From Pseudomonas sp. MWU13-2105 (GTDB taxonomy: Bacteria > Pseudomonadota > Gammaproteobacteria > Pseudomonadales > Pseudomonadaceae), in the NCBI RefSeq assembly GCF_023242315.1, contig NZ_JALLIY010000009.1, positions 62,001 through 126,000 of the forward strand: a stretch of 64,000 nucleotides of DNA, read 5' to 3'. Below the pieces are notes generated by a model, which was given only the letters and a program-made list of their open reading frames with translations, did no database searches and was not told the origin of the DNA. Below are positions 29,250 through 37,680 of the stretch, one piece after another. Numbering within the stretch: the first letter of the stretch is position 1; each line of letters opens with the position of its first letter. Made by a program: the position numbers and the translations under genes.

Positions 29250-31164
29250 CGTCAGCCTCCCTGGGCTGCTTGACCGCCGCCGGTTTCGCCGCCCTGGCCG
29301 AGGTCGTGGCGGCGCTGGCACCGCCATTGATGTCAACCGAGGCCGAGCCGTCGAGGCTCACGCTCTTGCCGTTGATCGCCACGCCCGCGGCACTGAGCAC
29401 CAGGGTGCTGGAACCGACCTTGAGGGTCAGGCTCTTGCCGGCTTCCAGCACCAGCTTGCCGTGGGCCTTGAAATCCATATCCGTCGCTGTCGACTGCCAT
29501 TGGCCGGCAATCCTGCAATGGCTGTCGCCACCGATATCCAGCGAATGATCGGCGTCGATCCGACTGTTGCGCTTGCCGCCCACCGACTCATGGAGATCGT
29601 CCTTGACCTTGAGCAACTGATTGGCACCGATCGTCAGGTGCCAGTCGTTGCCGATGCTGGCAAAAGCATCGTTGCGCACCGTCAGGTCCTGGTTGCGCCC
29701 GGCATGGATCAACAGTTGTTCGCGACCGGCCTTGTCCTCGAAGCGCAGTTCGTTGTACACCCCCGGCTCGCCCAGGGACTGCGACTTGAGACCGCTGCGG
29801 GCCGCCTGTCGCGGCAGCCCCCAGGGCGGCCTATGACCAGCATTGTAGAGCCCGGCGGTGACCAGCGGCCGGTCGGGATCGCCACCGAGAAACTCCACGA
29901 CCACCTCCTGCCCGACCCGCGGTACGAACAGCGCGCCCCAACGCTTGCCGGCCATCGGCTGGGCGACCCGGACCCAACAGGAACACTGCTCGTTGCGCTG
30001 TCCGCTGCTGTCCCAATGGAACTGCACCTTGATCCGGCCGAACTCATCGACCCAGATCGGCTCACCGGCCTTGCCGACCACAAAGGCCGTCTGCGGCCCG
30101 GCGATCAGCGGACGCGGCGTCTGGATCGGCGCGCGAAACACCTGGGCGGTGGCGATCGCCTCGACCTCGCAGCGCAATTGCGCCGTATCATCCAGTTGCA
30201 AGGTCGCGGCCACGATCAGGTAATCGCCGTTCTGCTCGGCGCGCGGATGATCGACCAGGGTAAAGCACTGTCCGGGCGCCAGATACGGCGACTGACTGAC
30301 GCCCCGGCGCCATCGTTGGTTGGCATGCGCGGCTTCGAGCCGAATCCGTGCCTGGGCTTCGCCAGAATCACGACGGCTGAATCGCCCGGGAAAACCTTCC
30401 TGTCGATAGTTGCCATGGCGCGCTGTCGCCGCGACCGCATGGCTGGCCGAGAGAACACTGGTCTCACGGTTGCTGGCCTTGGTGAAATCGAAATCCACCA
30501 GGCTGACCATCCCGGGCCGCAGTTCGCCGTGGGACTCCCAGACGAGCATGCTGCCCGGGACCTTGTCCTGACTGGGCCGGTAGTTCATTTCACGCAAGTG
30601 CGCTACCGGCTTGTGGGCACTCATCGAGTCGGCAATCACCAGCAGATGGTCGTCGGCTGAATGTTCGAAGAAATAGTAAAGTCCCGCGTCCTCCAGCAAG
30701 CGGCTGCAAAAGGCAAAGTCGCTTTCGCCGAACTGCACGCAATACTCCATCGGCCCCGGACATTCGGCCTGCCAGTCGAGACTGCCGGGATAGTCGCCGA
30801 AGACCTCTTCGAGCACCTGCCTGAGGGTCAGGTTCTGGAAAATACGCTGGCGCCGGGACTGCGTCAGAAACCACAGCCAGGGCCTGAGGGAGAGCCGATA
30901 GCGCGCCTCGCGCTCGACCTGGCCAACGGCGCTGAAAGCCGTGATGTAGCCATGGAGGGAACGCACCCGTTCACCTTCGATCCCGAGGTTCAGTAGCAAC
31001 GGGCGGCCCAGCAGGTCATCGCCCTGCAAGCCGTCATCCACGCTGGCAATGGTCAACTCGTACTCACCGAGCTGGCTCAACCCTTCCCGGCCACTCAGTT
31101 CGAGCAGCGACAGCTTGGCATCGACGCCAGGCACCTGGACGCGGTGGTAGGTGTTTTCGGACAT
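29236..31164 (-). CDS. vgrG: T6SS spike protein VgrG (TssI)
   Basis: VgrG trimers form the puncturing spike on top of the Hcp tube. The 642 residues contain the gp27-like part (YELTIASVDDGLQGDDLLGR at about 30, and LRQVLEEVFGDYPGSLDW), an OB-fold domain (IWVDEFGRIKVQFHWD near 380) and the gp5-like beta-helix (RNDAFASIGNDWHLTIG, then repeats to about 610). The C-terminal 30 residues are Ala/Lys-rich with no attached effector domain. It is 16 nt after the PAAR-like gene, and its stop lies inside tssJ. Confidence 0.96.
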   Translation of the reverse strand: MSENTYHRVQVPGVDAKLSLLELSGREGLSQLGEYELTIASVDDGLQGDDLLGRPLLLNLGIEGERVRSLHGYITAFSAVGQVEREARYRLSLRPWLWFLTQSRRQRIFQNLTLRQVLEEVFGDYPGSLDWQAECPGPMEYCVQFGESDFAFCSRLLEDAGLYYFFEHSADDHLLVIADSMSAHKPVAHLREMNYRPSQDKVPGSMLVWESHGELRPGMVSLVDFDFTKASNRETSVLSASHAVAATARHGNYRQEGFPGRFSRRDSGEAQARIRLEAAHANQRWRRGVSQSPYLAPGQCFTLVDHPRAEQNGDYLIVAATLQLDDTAQLRCEVEAIATAQVFRAPIQTPRPLIAGPQTAFVVGKAGEPIWVDEFGRIKVQFHWDSSGQRNEQCSCWVRVAQPMAGKRWGALFVPRVGQEVVVEFLGGDPDRPLVTAGLYNAGHRPPWGLPRQAARSGLKSQSLGEPGVYNELRFEDKAGREQLLIHAGRNQDLTVRNDAFASIGNDWHLTIGANQLLKVKDDLHESVGGKRNSRIDADHSLDIGGDSHCRIAGQWQSTATDMDFKAHGKLVLEAGKSLTLKVGSSTLVLSAAGVAINGKSVSLDGSASVDINGGASAATTSARAAKPAAVKQPREADDGRD

Positions 31165-31180
31165 GGTGACAAGGGCTCGC

Positions 31181-31570
31181 TCAGGCAATCGTGGTCTTGA
31201 GGGTGGCGCTGGCGTCGACGCGGATCTGCCCGCCCCAGTTGCACTGGCAGGTACAACGCTGGTCCAGCGCCGGCAGCTTGGCGATCCGCGTCCGCGCCGC
31301 GCCGGGCTGCCAGGGTGTGACCGTGGCGGGCACGCAGGGCATCGGCGTCAGCACGCCCATGGCGGCGGCCGTCGCCGCCGCGACCTGGGGGTTGGCCGGG
31401 CTGCGGCAGAGGCCGAAGGGCGGAATATTGACCAGAGGTTGGTGATCGAGAATATTCGCCGCCGGTTGTCCTTCGGCCGTGACCCGCCCCAGCGGCAGGA
31501 CATTCAGGCGGGCCGGCGCGGCACCGAACGAACAGGAGAGCAAGGCACCCATTACAACTTGCTGATTCAT
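31181..31570 (-). CDS. DUF4280 PAAR-like spike-tip protein (129 aa)
   Basis: The protein matches the DUF4280 pattern: VMGALLSCSFG at the N-terminus, NIPPFGLC, then PMPCVPATVTPW, and a final CTCQCNWGGQIRVD. DUF4280 proteins are PAAR-like caps for VgrG spikes. It has no toxin extension, so it is a plain tip or adaptor. It lies directly upstream of vgrG, the expected order for a spike pair, and it separates tssG from vgrG. Confidence 0.85.
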   Translation of the reverse strand: MNQQVVMGALLSCSFGAAPARLNVLPLGRVTAEGQPAANILDHQPLVNIPPFGLCRSPANPQVAAATAAAMGVLTPMPCVPATVTPWQPGAARTRIAKLPALDQRCTCQCNWGGQIRVDASATLKTTIA

Positions 31571-31651
31571 GCGTGCTCCAGACAGACATCCATGGAAAGC
31601 CCATGCAGTGTCAGTGAAGGCGCCCGCGCGGGGTATCGGATAACTCCTAAA

Positions 31652-32650
31652 TCAGCCCCCGGGGGGCGCGGCTGAGCGCTGGAAGCGTGCCGGCTCGAAG
31701 CGCCAGCCCGCTGCAGTCGCGCACTTGCGCCCCAGCCAGCAGGCCCGCCCCAGGCCTTGCCGCGCGCCCAATTGCAGCGCGGGTCGCTGCGCCGGTTGCA
31801 GGCGCAGGTCGAGGTCCCATTGATAGGTCGGACCGACATAGCATTCGACCAGCGGGCACAGGGCCTCGAAGTAGCGCCCGCCGGGCAGCAGGTACTGATA
31901 GTCCGACCAGGACACCGGCCCCAGGTGCAGGCAGAAACTGTGCTGGATATTCCACTGCCGCCGCCCCAGCAGCGCGGCCCCACCCAACTGCGCCGATGCG
32001 CTCCGCCGGCCGAGTTGCAAGCGCTCGTCGAATGCCAGGACCGCCCGATGCCGGCCCAGGCTGCTCAGCGCCGCCGGCAAGCGCAGCAGATCCCGGACCA
32101 GGGCCAGCAAACCGGCGGCACCGCGGCGTTGATCGATAAACTGCGGTGCGTAGAAGCGCGTGCCACTGGGCAAGGTGCCAGTCTCGCCCGGGGAGAACGC
32201 CGACACATAGTCGGCGAAACGATCGTCGGTCGGACGATCGGCCCAGACCACCGGCCGCACCCGCGCCCAACTGCGATAAAGCAAGCTCAGCAAACGGTGG
32301 TGAAACACATCGAGAAAGTGCGCCAGGGTGCTGTCGCCATGGTTGATCTGGCGCGACAACACATCTTCGCTGAAATGCAGCGGCATCGGCCCATTCGCCC
32401 CCGTCAGGCCGAAGAAGTTCACCGCCAGCAGCGCGGCGCGGCCCTCGCGCAGGCGCAACTGGGCGATCATCGCCGGCTCGAACGCCAACGAGACATGTTG
32501 CGCCAGGCGCAGCGGGTCGTCGCCCAGGCGCTGCGCCGTGCCCCAGCGCGGCGCATGGGGGTAAGTGCACTCGAGCAGACGCATCGCGGCGAAAAAATCG
32601 TAGCGCCAGGGCTCGGCGAGCAGTTCCGGCGGCGCTACCAGATCATGCAT
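31652..32650 (-). CDS. tssG: T6SS baseplate protein TssG
   Basis: TssG forms the baseplate wedge with TssE, TssF and TssK. The 332 residues show the family pattern: PWRYDFFAAMRLLECTYP at the start, VNFFGLTGANGPMPLHFSE, and FLDVFHHRLLSLLYRSWARVRP. The last part, including GPVSWSDYQYLLPGG, is also typical. It overlaps tssF by 16 nt. Confidence 0.95.
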   Translation of the reverse strand: MHDLVAPPELLAEPWRYDFFAAMRLLECTYPHAPRWGTAQRLGDDPLRLAQHVSLAFEPAMIAQLRLREGRAALLAVNFFGLTGANGPMPLHFSEDVLSRQINHGDSTLAHFLDVFHHRLLSLLYRSWARVRPVVWADRPTDDRFADYVSAFSPGETGTLPSGTRFYAPQFIDQRRGAAGLLALVRDLLRLPAALSSLGRHRAVLAFDERLQLGRRSASAQLGGAALLGRRQWNIQHSFCLHLGPVSWSDYQYLLPGGRYFEALCPLVECYVGPTYQWDLDLRLQPAQRPALQLGARQGLGRACWLGRKCATAAGWRFEPARFQRSAAPPGG

Positions 32651-34500
32651 TGGCCGGCCCGCGCCTCCCAGGTCTTGATATGACCCCGGCTCACGCTGTG
32701 CAACTCGGTCTGCATAAAGGCGTTGAGCGCGGCATAGCGGACAAAAAACCGCTCCAGCGCGGCCCCGAACAGATAGCTCCCGGTACCTTCGCAGGCGGCA
32801 TCGTCGAGAACCAGTGTCAGGTTCAGGCCGCGCCCGAAAGCCACCGGCCCGGGCCCGGGCAAGCGCCGGGTGACGACCTGCGCGCGCAACGAGACGATGC
32901 CTTGCAGCAACTTGTGTCCGCTGCTGTCGTCCTCGGGCAGGTAATGCGCCAACAATTCGCGCAAGGCCCGGGCTCCGGCCGCCCCCTCGCGGTGAGCCAG
33001 GGGCAGGTAGTTACGCGACAACTGCCGCACCACCTGCCATTGCCGATCGCCCTGGGACGGCGCCGGTAGCGGACGCGAGGGCCCGGCCACACAACGGATC
33101 GCCAGCACCGGCGCGCCCACATCGAGGACAAAGTCGCTGTTGCCCGCCCCCAGGGGCAGGCGCAACGGCAGGTCGCGGTTGGAGCACAACACATCCACCG
33201 CCAGGCGCTGCAACTCGGCATCCGCCTGCAGTGCCAACACCAGGCTGGCATCGCAGCCTCGGTAACGCCGCTGCCCGTCGACGAAATGCTGCGGGACCCG
33301 GCTGGGGCTGCGTTGCATCTGGTAGAAACCCGCCGGGCGAGCCGCGCCAGCGTCCAGCCGTGGCGGGGCATACAACGGCAGGATCACCTGGCGCTCCTTG
33401 GAGCCGGCGGCATACCCATGGACCGCCAGCACCTCCTGGATCTCGTAGGCCAGCGGTCGCGCCTTGTCGACCAGCAATGGCAAATCGTGCCGACAGGGGT
33501 CGACGACGATACGCTCGACCCGCTTGCTGAACAGGTTGATCACCGGTGTGCAGAACAACCCGAAGTGGCTGGCATTGACCAGTGCCGACAGCGGTTGCGG
33601 CAGCGGCGCAAACACCACCACCAGTTCCACGCTGTGCGCCGGACAGTCGCGCAACGCCGGCCCCAGGCCACCCAGGCTGACGAACCGCTCGCCCTCGGCG
33701 AAGGCGAGAAAGGTCTTGAGCTGCGCACACACCGCATCGCTGTTCAACGACCGCGCATACTGGCTGGACGCCGGAGGCGCTGACGGCTGGCGGATATGCC
33801 CGGGGTCGATTCGCCGGCTCCACCGGCCCTCGCCTTCGCCGCAACGCACGAACAGGCCTTCGGCACGCGTCAGCAGGGCTTCCTGGACAGCCAGGGGCAA
33901 CGAGCCATCGCCACGCAGGAACAGCGTCAACTCTTGCAGCGCCAACTGATCGAAAGACAGCCCGGCCGTGGTCCGCAAACGCAGGCGCAAGGCACCACCG
34001 TCCTGCTTGAGCACACTGGCCGGCAAGCCCTTGAGCAACCCGGCACTGGGCAGGTAATCCGCCGACTCCAGCGCCAGGGGCCAGAGCGTGACCGGGCGCA
34101 GGCTGCGAAATTCGCAACGCGGCTCTTGTCCGCCGGCCTCACCCAGCGAGCGCACCACGGTGTCGACCGGCAAGGTGAAACCCGAGGCCAGCGAGCCTTC
34201 CTGCAAGTCCGGGGAAAACTGCAACACCGCCATGGACGGCACCGGTAGCAATTGCTGCGGCTGCACCAGTTCCAGCAGGCTCTCGGTGAAACGCGGGAAT
34301 TCGGCTTCCATTTGCAGTTGCACGCGGGCCGTGAGAAAACTCAGGCCCTCCAGCAAGCGCTCCACCGACGGATCGGTCACCTCCTCGGGACGCAGCCCCA
34401 GAGTGGCGGCGATCTTCGGGTAGTCCTCGGCAAACTCGGCACCGGCTTCCCGCAGGAAACTCAGCTCACGTTCATAGTGACGCAGCAGCCGCTCATCCAT
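32635..34500 (-). CDS. tssF: T6SS baseplate protein TssF
   Basis: The baseplate wedge partner of TssG. It begins MDERLLRHYERELSFLREAG and continues with AEDYPKIAATLGLRPEEVTD and DPSVERLLEGLSFLTARVQL, hallmarks of the family; near the middle is GLFCTPVINLFSKRVERIVVD. The 621 residues fit the family. The ATG at 34500 is used because the family start is unmistakable; the longer frame overlaps tssE. Confidence 0.96.
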   Translation of the reverse strand: MDERLLRHYERELSFLREAGAEFAEDYPKIAATLGLRPEEVTDPSVERLLEGLSFLTARVQLQMEAEFPRFTESLLELVQPQQLLPVPSMAVLQFSPDLQEGSLASGFTLPVDTVVRSLGEAGGQEPRCEFRSLRPVTLWPLALESADYLPSAGLLKGLPASVLKQDGGALRLRLRTTAGLSFDQLALQELTLFLRGDGSLPLAVQEALLTRAEGLFVRCGEGEGRWSRRIDPGHIRQPSAPPASSQYARSLNSDAVCAQLKTFLAFAEGERFVSLGGLGPALRDCPAHSVELVVVFAPLPQPLSALVNASHFGLFCTPVINLFSKRVERIVVDPCRHDLPLLVDKARPLAYEIQEVLAVHGYAAGSKERQVILPLYAPPRLDAGAARPAGFYQMQRSPSRVPQHFVDGQRRYRGCDASLVLALQADAELQRLAVDVLCSNRDLPLRLPLGAGNSDFVLDVGAPVLAIRCVAGPSRPLPAPSQGDRQWQVVRQLSRNYLPLAHREGAAGARALRELLAHYLPEDDSSGHKLLQGIVSLRAQVVTRRLPGPGPVAFGRGLNLTLVLDDAACEGTGSYLFGAALERFFVRYAALNAFMQTELHSVSRGHIKTWEARAGQCMIW

Positions 34501-34987
34501 GAGATGCCGGGCGCCCATAGGGCCGGACCCGTACCTCGCCACTCTCGGTATTCCAGGCCGACTCCAGGCGAAAGGCATGCAACGCATCGAGGCCACGAAT
34601 CTCGCCTTCGATCAGAAAATTCAGGCTGGCGCTACAGGGCGTCGTCGACAGCAGTTGCACCGCGACGCTGTAACGCAGGATGCGCGGCTCGAAATCCAGG
34701 ACGATTTCCCGGATACGGCTCTCGAGCTTCTGCGTATCGATGCTCGACAGCACCACTCCGGCCAGGTTGCCCAGGCCGTAGTTGAGTACCGAACGGGTGA
34801 CATGGGGCTGGCTGCCCAGCGGACAGATCGCCCCCAGCCCGGTGGCATTGAACAGTAGCGTGAGATCCCGGCACAGGTGTTCCAACTCTGGCCGCGCGCC
34901 CGCGCCAGGCCGGCGCCGGGGCATCTGGTCGCCAGGGTTGGCGAGGCAGAGCAGACGTTCGAGCAGCGGTGTCATGGAAGTGCTCAT
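34493..34987 (-). CDS. tssE: T6SS baseplate gp25-like protein TssE
   Basis: A gp25-like baseplate component of 164 residues. The region RSVLNYGLGNLAGVVLSSID followed by SRIREIVLDFEPRI contains the conserved helix and the glutamate-containing segment of the gp25 fold. GGGAGGATTTTC precedes the ATG at 34987. It overlaps tssF by 8 nt and lies 70 nt downstream of hcp, with a strong hairpin between them. Confidence 0.93.
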   Translation of the reverse strand: MSTSMTPLLERLLCLANPGDQMPRRRPGAGARPELEHLCRDLTLLFNATGLGAICPLGSQPHVTRSVLNYGLGNLAGVVLSSIDTQKLESRIREIVLDFEPRILRYSVAVQLLSTTPCSASLNFLIEGEIRGLDALHAFRLESAWNTESGEVRVRPYGRPASHG

Positions 34988-35000
34988 GAAAATCCTCCCG

Positions 35001-35044
35001 AAAAAACCCAGGCGCCAACGGGCCCCGCGGCACACCGCGGGCCC
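35001..35044 (-). terminator. Hairpin between hcp and tssE, possible attenuator
   Basis: A GC-rich stem with a single bulge (GGGCCCCGCGG at 35020-35030 against CCGCGGGCCC at 35035-35044) sits just after the hcp stop on the transcribed strand. A run of six U residues (A6 at 35001-35006) follows about 13 nt later, so the termination may be partial. It would let hcp be made in excess of the baseplate genes. Confidence 0.55.
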
Positions 35045-35057
35045 CGCCGGCGTTCGA

Positions 35058-35531
35058 TCACACGGTGGTGTTGCTGAGCAGGTCGTAGCTCTTTGCAGGG
35101 GTCGCGACAGCCTTGCCATCGATGAAGTGCTTGTACTGATACTTGATGGCGGTGAAGCTGATCTGGATGGTTTCGCTCGGACGATCACCGCTGCCGCTGA
35201 TCGCGTAGCTGCTGATGATCGGCGCCGTCAACGTGAACTCGACATAGGGTTCGTTCTTGCCCGTGGAACTGCCGCTGGTCTGGATAATGCGCAGGGTTGC
35301 CTCGCCCAGCGACTTGCCGCTGACCGACTCGATAAACAGATAGGGCGAAGAGACGTCGGTGGCCTTGTTCAAGGTGATCTCGGTGACATGCCCGACGCTC
35401 GGCTCACGGTCATTGCCAATGGAGATGGAACGACCACTGCTGAAGCCCCAGGAGTCGATTACGATCCAGTCCTCGTGATCCTTCTCCTGGCAGTTCCCCT
35501 TAATCTCGGTTTTGAATTTCAATACAATCAT
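35058..35531 (-). CDS. hcp: T6SS tube protein Hcp (TssD)
   Basis: Hcp hexamers stack to form the inner tube of the injection apparatus. The 157-residue sequence has the expected IVIDSWGFSSGRSISIG loop, HVTEITLNKATD, and the C-terminal SFTAIKYQYKHFIDGKA. It is preceded by GGAGTCCGC before the ATG and sits 75 nt after tssC. It has no C-terminal effector extension. Confidence 0.95.
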   Translation of the reverse strand: MIVLKFKTEIKGNCQEKDHEDWIVIDSWGFSSGRSISIGNDREPSVGHVTEITLNKATDVSSPYLFIESVSGKSLGEATLRIIQTSGSSTGKNEPYVEFTLTAPIISSYAISGSGDRPSETIQISFTAIKYQYKHFIDGKAVATPAKSYDLLSNTTV

Positions 35532-35606
35532 GCGGACTCCGACATCTATTTATTTGAATGGTTAAGCACCTTTTCCGGAGCCGGGCCCCGGTCGGGCGTG
35601 AACCCC

Positions 35607-37097
35607 TCAGCCTTTGACCGAGGGCAGTTGAGAGACCAGTCGCAGGGACACGCTCAGGCCTTCCAATTGATAGTGCGGACGCAGGAAGAACTTGGCCTGG
35701 TAAAAGCCCGGGTCGCCTTCCACTTCCTCCACCACCACTTCGGCACCCGCCAACGGCTTGCGCGCCTTGTCGGCGTCGCTGGCGGTCGCCGGGTTATGCT
35801 CGACGTACTTGACAATCCAATTGTTGAGCCAGATCTCCATGTCTTCGCGCTCGCTGAAGGAGCCGATCTTGTCGCGCACGATGCACTTGAGGTAATGGGC
35901 AAAACGGCAGGTGGCGAACAGGTACGGCAAGCGCGCCGCCAACTGCGCATTGGCGGTGGCGTCGGGGTCGGCGTATTCCTGGGGACAGTGCAACGACTGC
36001 GCGCCGATAAACGCCGCCAACGAGGTGTTCTTGCAATGCACCAGGGGCATGAAACCGTTCTTGGCCAACTCCACTTCGCGCCGATCACTGATGGCGACCT
36101 CGGTCGGACAGGTCATGTCGACGCCACCCTCTTCGGTCGGATAGGTGTGGACCGGCAGGCCGCTGATGGCCCCGCCGGACTCGATGCCGCGAATCCGCGA
36201 ACACCAGCCGTACTCCTTGAAGGAACGGTTGATATTGATGCCCATGGCGTAGGCCGCGTTGGCCCACAGGTAATTCCGCGCCTGGCCTTCGGTGACTTCC
36301 TCGAAGGCGAACTCCGCCACCGGCGCGGTGCGCGCGCCATAGGGAATGCGTCCGAGGAAACGCGGCATGGTCAGGCCGATGTAGCGCGAATCCTCGGAAC
36401 GCCGCAGATTGCGCCAGGCGGCGTGCTCGGGGGTGAGGAACAGCTTGCTCAGGTCGCGGGGGTTGGCGACCTCGCGCCAGGAGTCCATCAGCATCACCGC
36501 CGGTGACACCGCGCTGATCAGCGGCGCATGGGCCGCCGCGGCAATCTTCGCCAGGGACGCCAGCAACTCGACATCCGGCGGGCTGTTGTCGAAATAGAAA
36601 TCAGCGATCAGCACGCCGAACGGCTCGCCGCCCAGTTGCCCATACTCATGCTCGTAGATTTTCTTGAACAGCGGGCTCTGGTCCCAGGCCGCGCCCTTGA
36701 ATTTCTTGAGCTCGCGGGCGACTTCATCCTTGGCGACATTGAGGAAGCGGATCTTGAGCTTGCCGTCGGTCTCGGTGTTGCTCACCAGGTAGTCGAGGCC
36801 GCGCCAGGCCGATTCGACCGCCTGGAAGTCCGGGTGATGGAGGATGTCATTGACCTGCGCGGACAGCCGGGCGTCGATTTCGCCGATCAGTGCCTGGATG
36901 GTCCCGATGGTGTCGTGGGCAATCAGTTGGGTCGTGCGCAGCGCCTGTTGGGCCAGGGTCTGCACCGCATTTTCGATGGCTTCGCGCACCGGCTCGCCAC
37001 GCGGCTTGAACTCGCGTTGCAGCAGGTCGTTGAATTCACTGGGCGACAGTTCTACCGTCGGATCGATGCCGGACTGATTCTGAGATGTAGCGGACAC
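35607..37097 (-). CDS. tssC: T6SS contractile sheath large subunit TssC
   Basis: TssC pairs with TssB to form the contractile sheath. The 496 residues include AVESAWRGLDYLVSNTET, FGVLIADFYFDNSPPDVEL, NYLWANAAYAMGININRSFK and the C-terminal FYQAKFFLRPHYQLEGLSVS. The start at 37097 is a GTG with AGGTAA upstream; the next family-like residues (SATSQNQSGIDPTVELSPSE) follow directly. It is 38 nt after tssB. Confidence 0.96.
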   Translation of the reverse strand: MSATSQNQSGIDPTVELSPSEFNDLLQREFKPRGEPVREAIENAVQTLAQQALRTTQLIAHDTIGTIQALIGEIDARLSAQVNDILHHPDFQAVESAWRGLDYLVSNTETDGKLKIRFLNVAKDEVARELKKFKGAAWDQSPLFKKIYEHEYGQLGGEPFGVLIADFYFDNSPPDVELLASLAKIAAAAHAPLISAVSPAVMLMDSWREVANPRDLSKLFLTPEHAAWRNLRRSEDSRYIGLTMPRFLGRIPYGARTAPVAEFAFEEVTEGQARNYLWANAAYAMGININRSFKEYGWCSRIRGIESGGAISGLPVHTYPTEEGGVDMTCPTEVAISDRREVELAKNGFMPLVHCKNTSLAAFIGAQSLHCPQEYADPDATANAQLAARLPYLFATCRFAHYLKCIVRDKIGSFSEREDMEIWLNNWIVKYVEHNPATASDADKARKPLAGAEVVVEEVEGDPGFYQAKFFLRPHYQLEGLSVSLRLVSQLPSVKG

Positions 37098-37135
37098 GGA
37101 TAGTTACCTGTTTCAGGGAGCGATCATCGAAGGCA

Positions 37136-37651
37136 TCAGTCTTCGGATTCGGTGGCCGCCGGCTTGGCCTGGGCCAGCAGCGATTGCATCAGGGCCGGGT
37201 TTTCCAGCAGGCGGGCCATCAGTTGCTCGGCGCCGCTCTTGCCGTCCATGTAGGTCAGCAGGTTGGCCAGTTGATTGCGCGCCTCCAGCAGCTCGCGCAG
37301 CGGCTCGACATTGCGCGCCATGGCCCCGGGCGAGAAGTCGTCCATGCTCTTGAAGCCGAGCGACACCGCCATCTGCCCTTCCCCCGTCAGTTGGTTGGGG
37401 ACATTGATCTGCACCCGGGGGTGGATGGCGGCCATGCGCTCATCGAAGTTGTCGATATCGACTTCCAGGAACTTGCGCTCGGCCAGCGGTGGCAGGTCGG
37501 CCCGATTGGCTCCCGAAAGGTCGGCGAACACGCCGTTGACAAAGGGAATCTCGACGGTCTTTTCGGCGCCGTACAACTCGACGTCATATTCGATCTGGAC
37601 CCGTGGCGCACGGTTGCGCCCAATGAATTTCTGGCTGTTGTTACTGGACAT
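37136..37651 (-). CDS. tssB: T6SS contractile sheath small subunit TssB
   Basis: The 171-residue partner of TssC. The conserved start SSNNSQKFIGRNRAPRVQIEYDVELYGAEK and the MDDFSPGAMARNVEPLRELLEARNQLANLLTYMDGK helix region are diagnostic for TssB/VipA. In systems with ClpV the extreme N-terminal helix is the ClpV recognition site; whether it remains functional is open, since clpV is missing from this cluster. Confidence 0.95.
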   Translation of the reverse strand: MSSNNSQKFIGRNRAPRVQIEYDVELYGAEKTVEIPFVNGVFADLSGANRADLPPLAERKFLEVDIDNFDERMAAIHPRVQINVPNQLTGEGQMAVSLGFKSMDDFSPGAMARNVEPLRELLEARNQLANLLTYMDGKSGAEQLMARLLENPALMQSLLAQAKPAATESED

Positions 37652-37680
37652 ACAGATAAACCTGAGCAGGGTGGGAAAGG

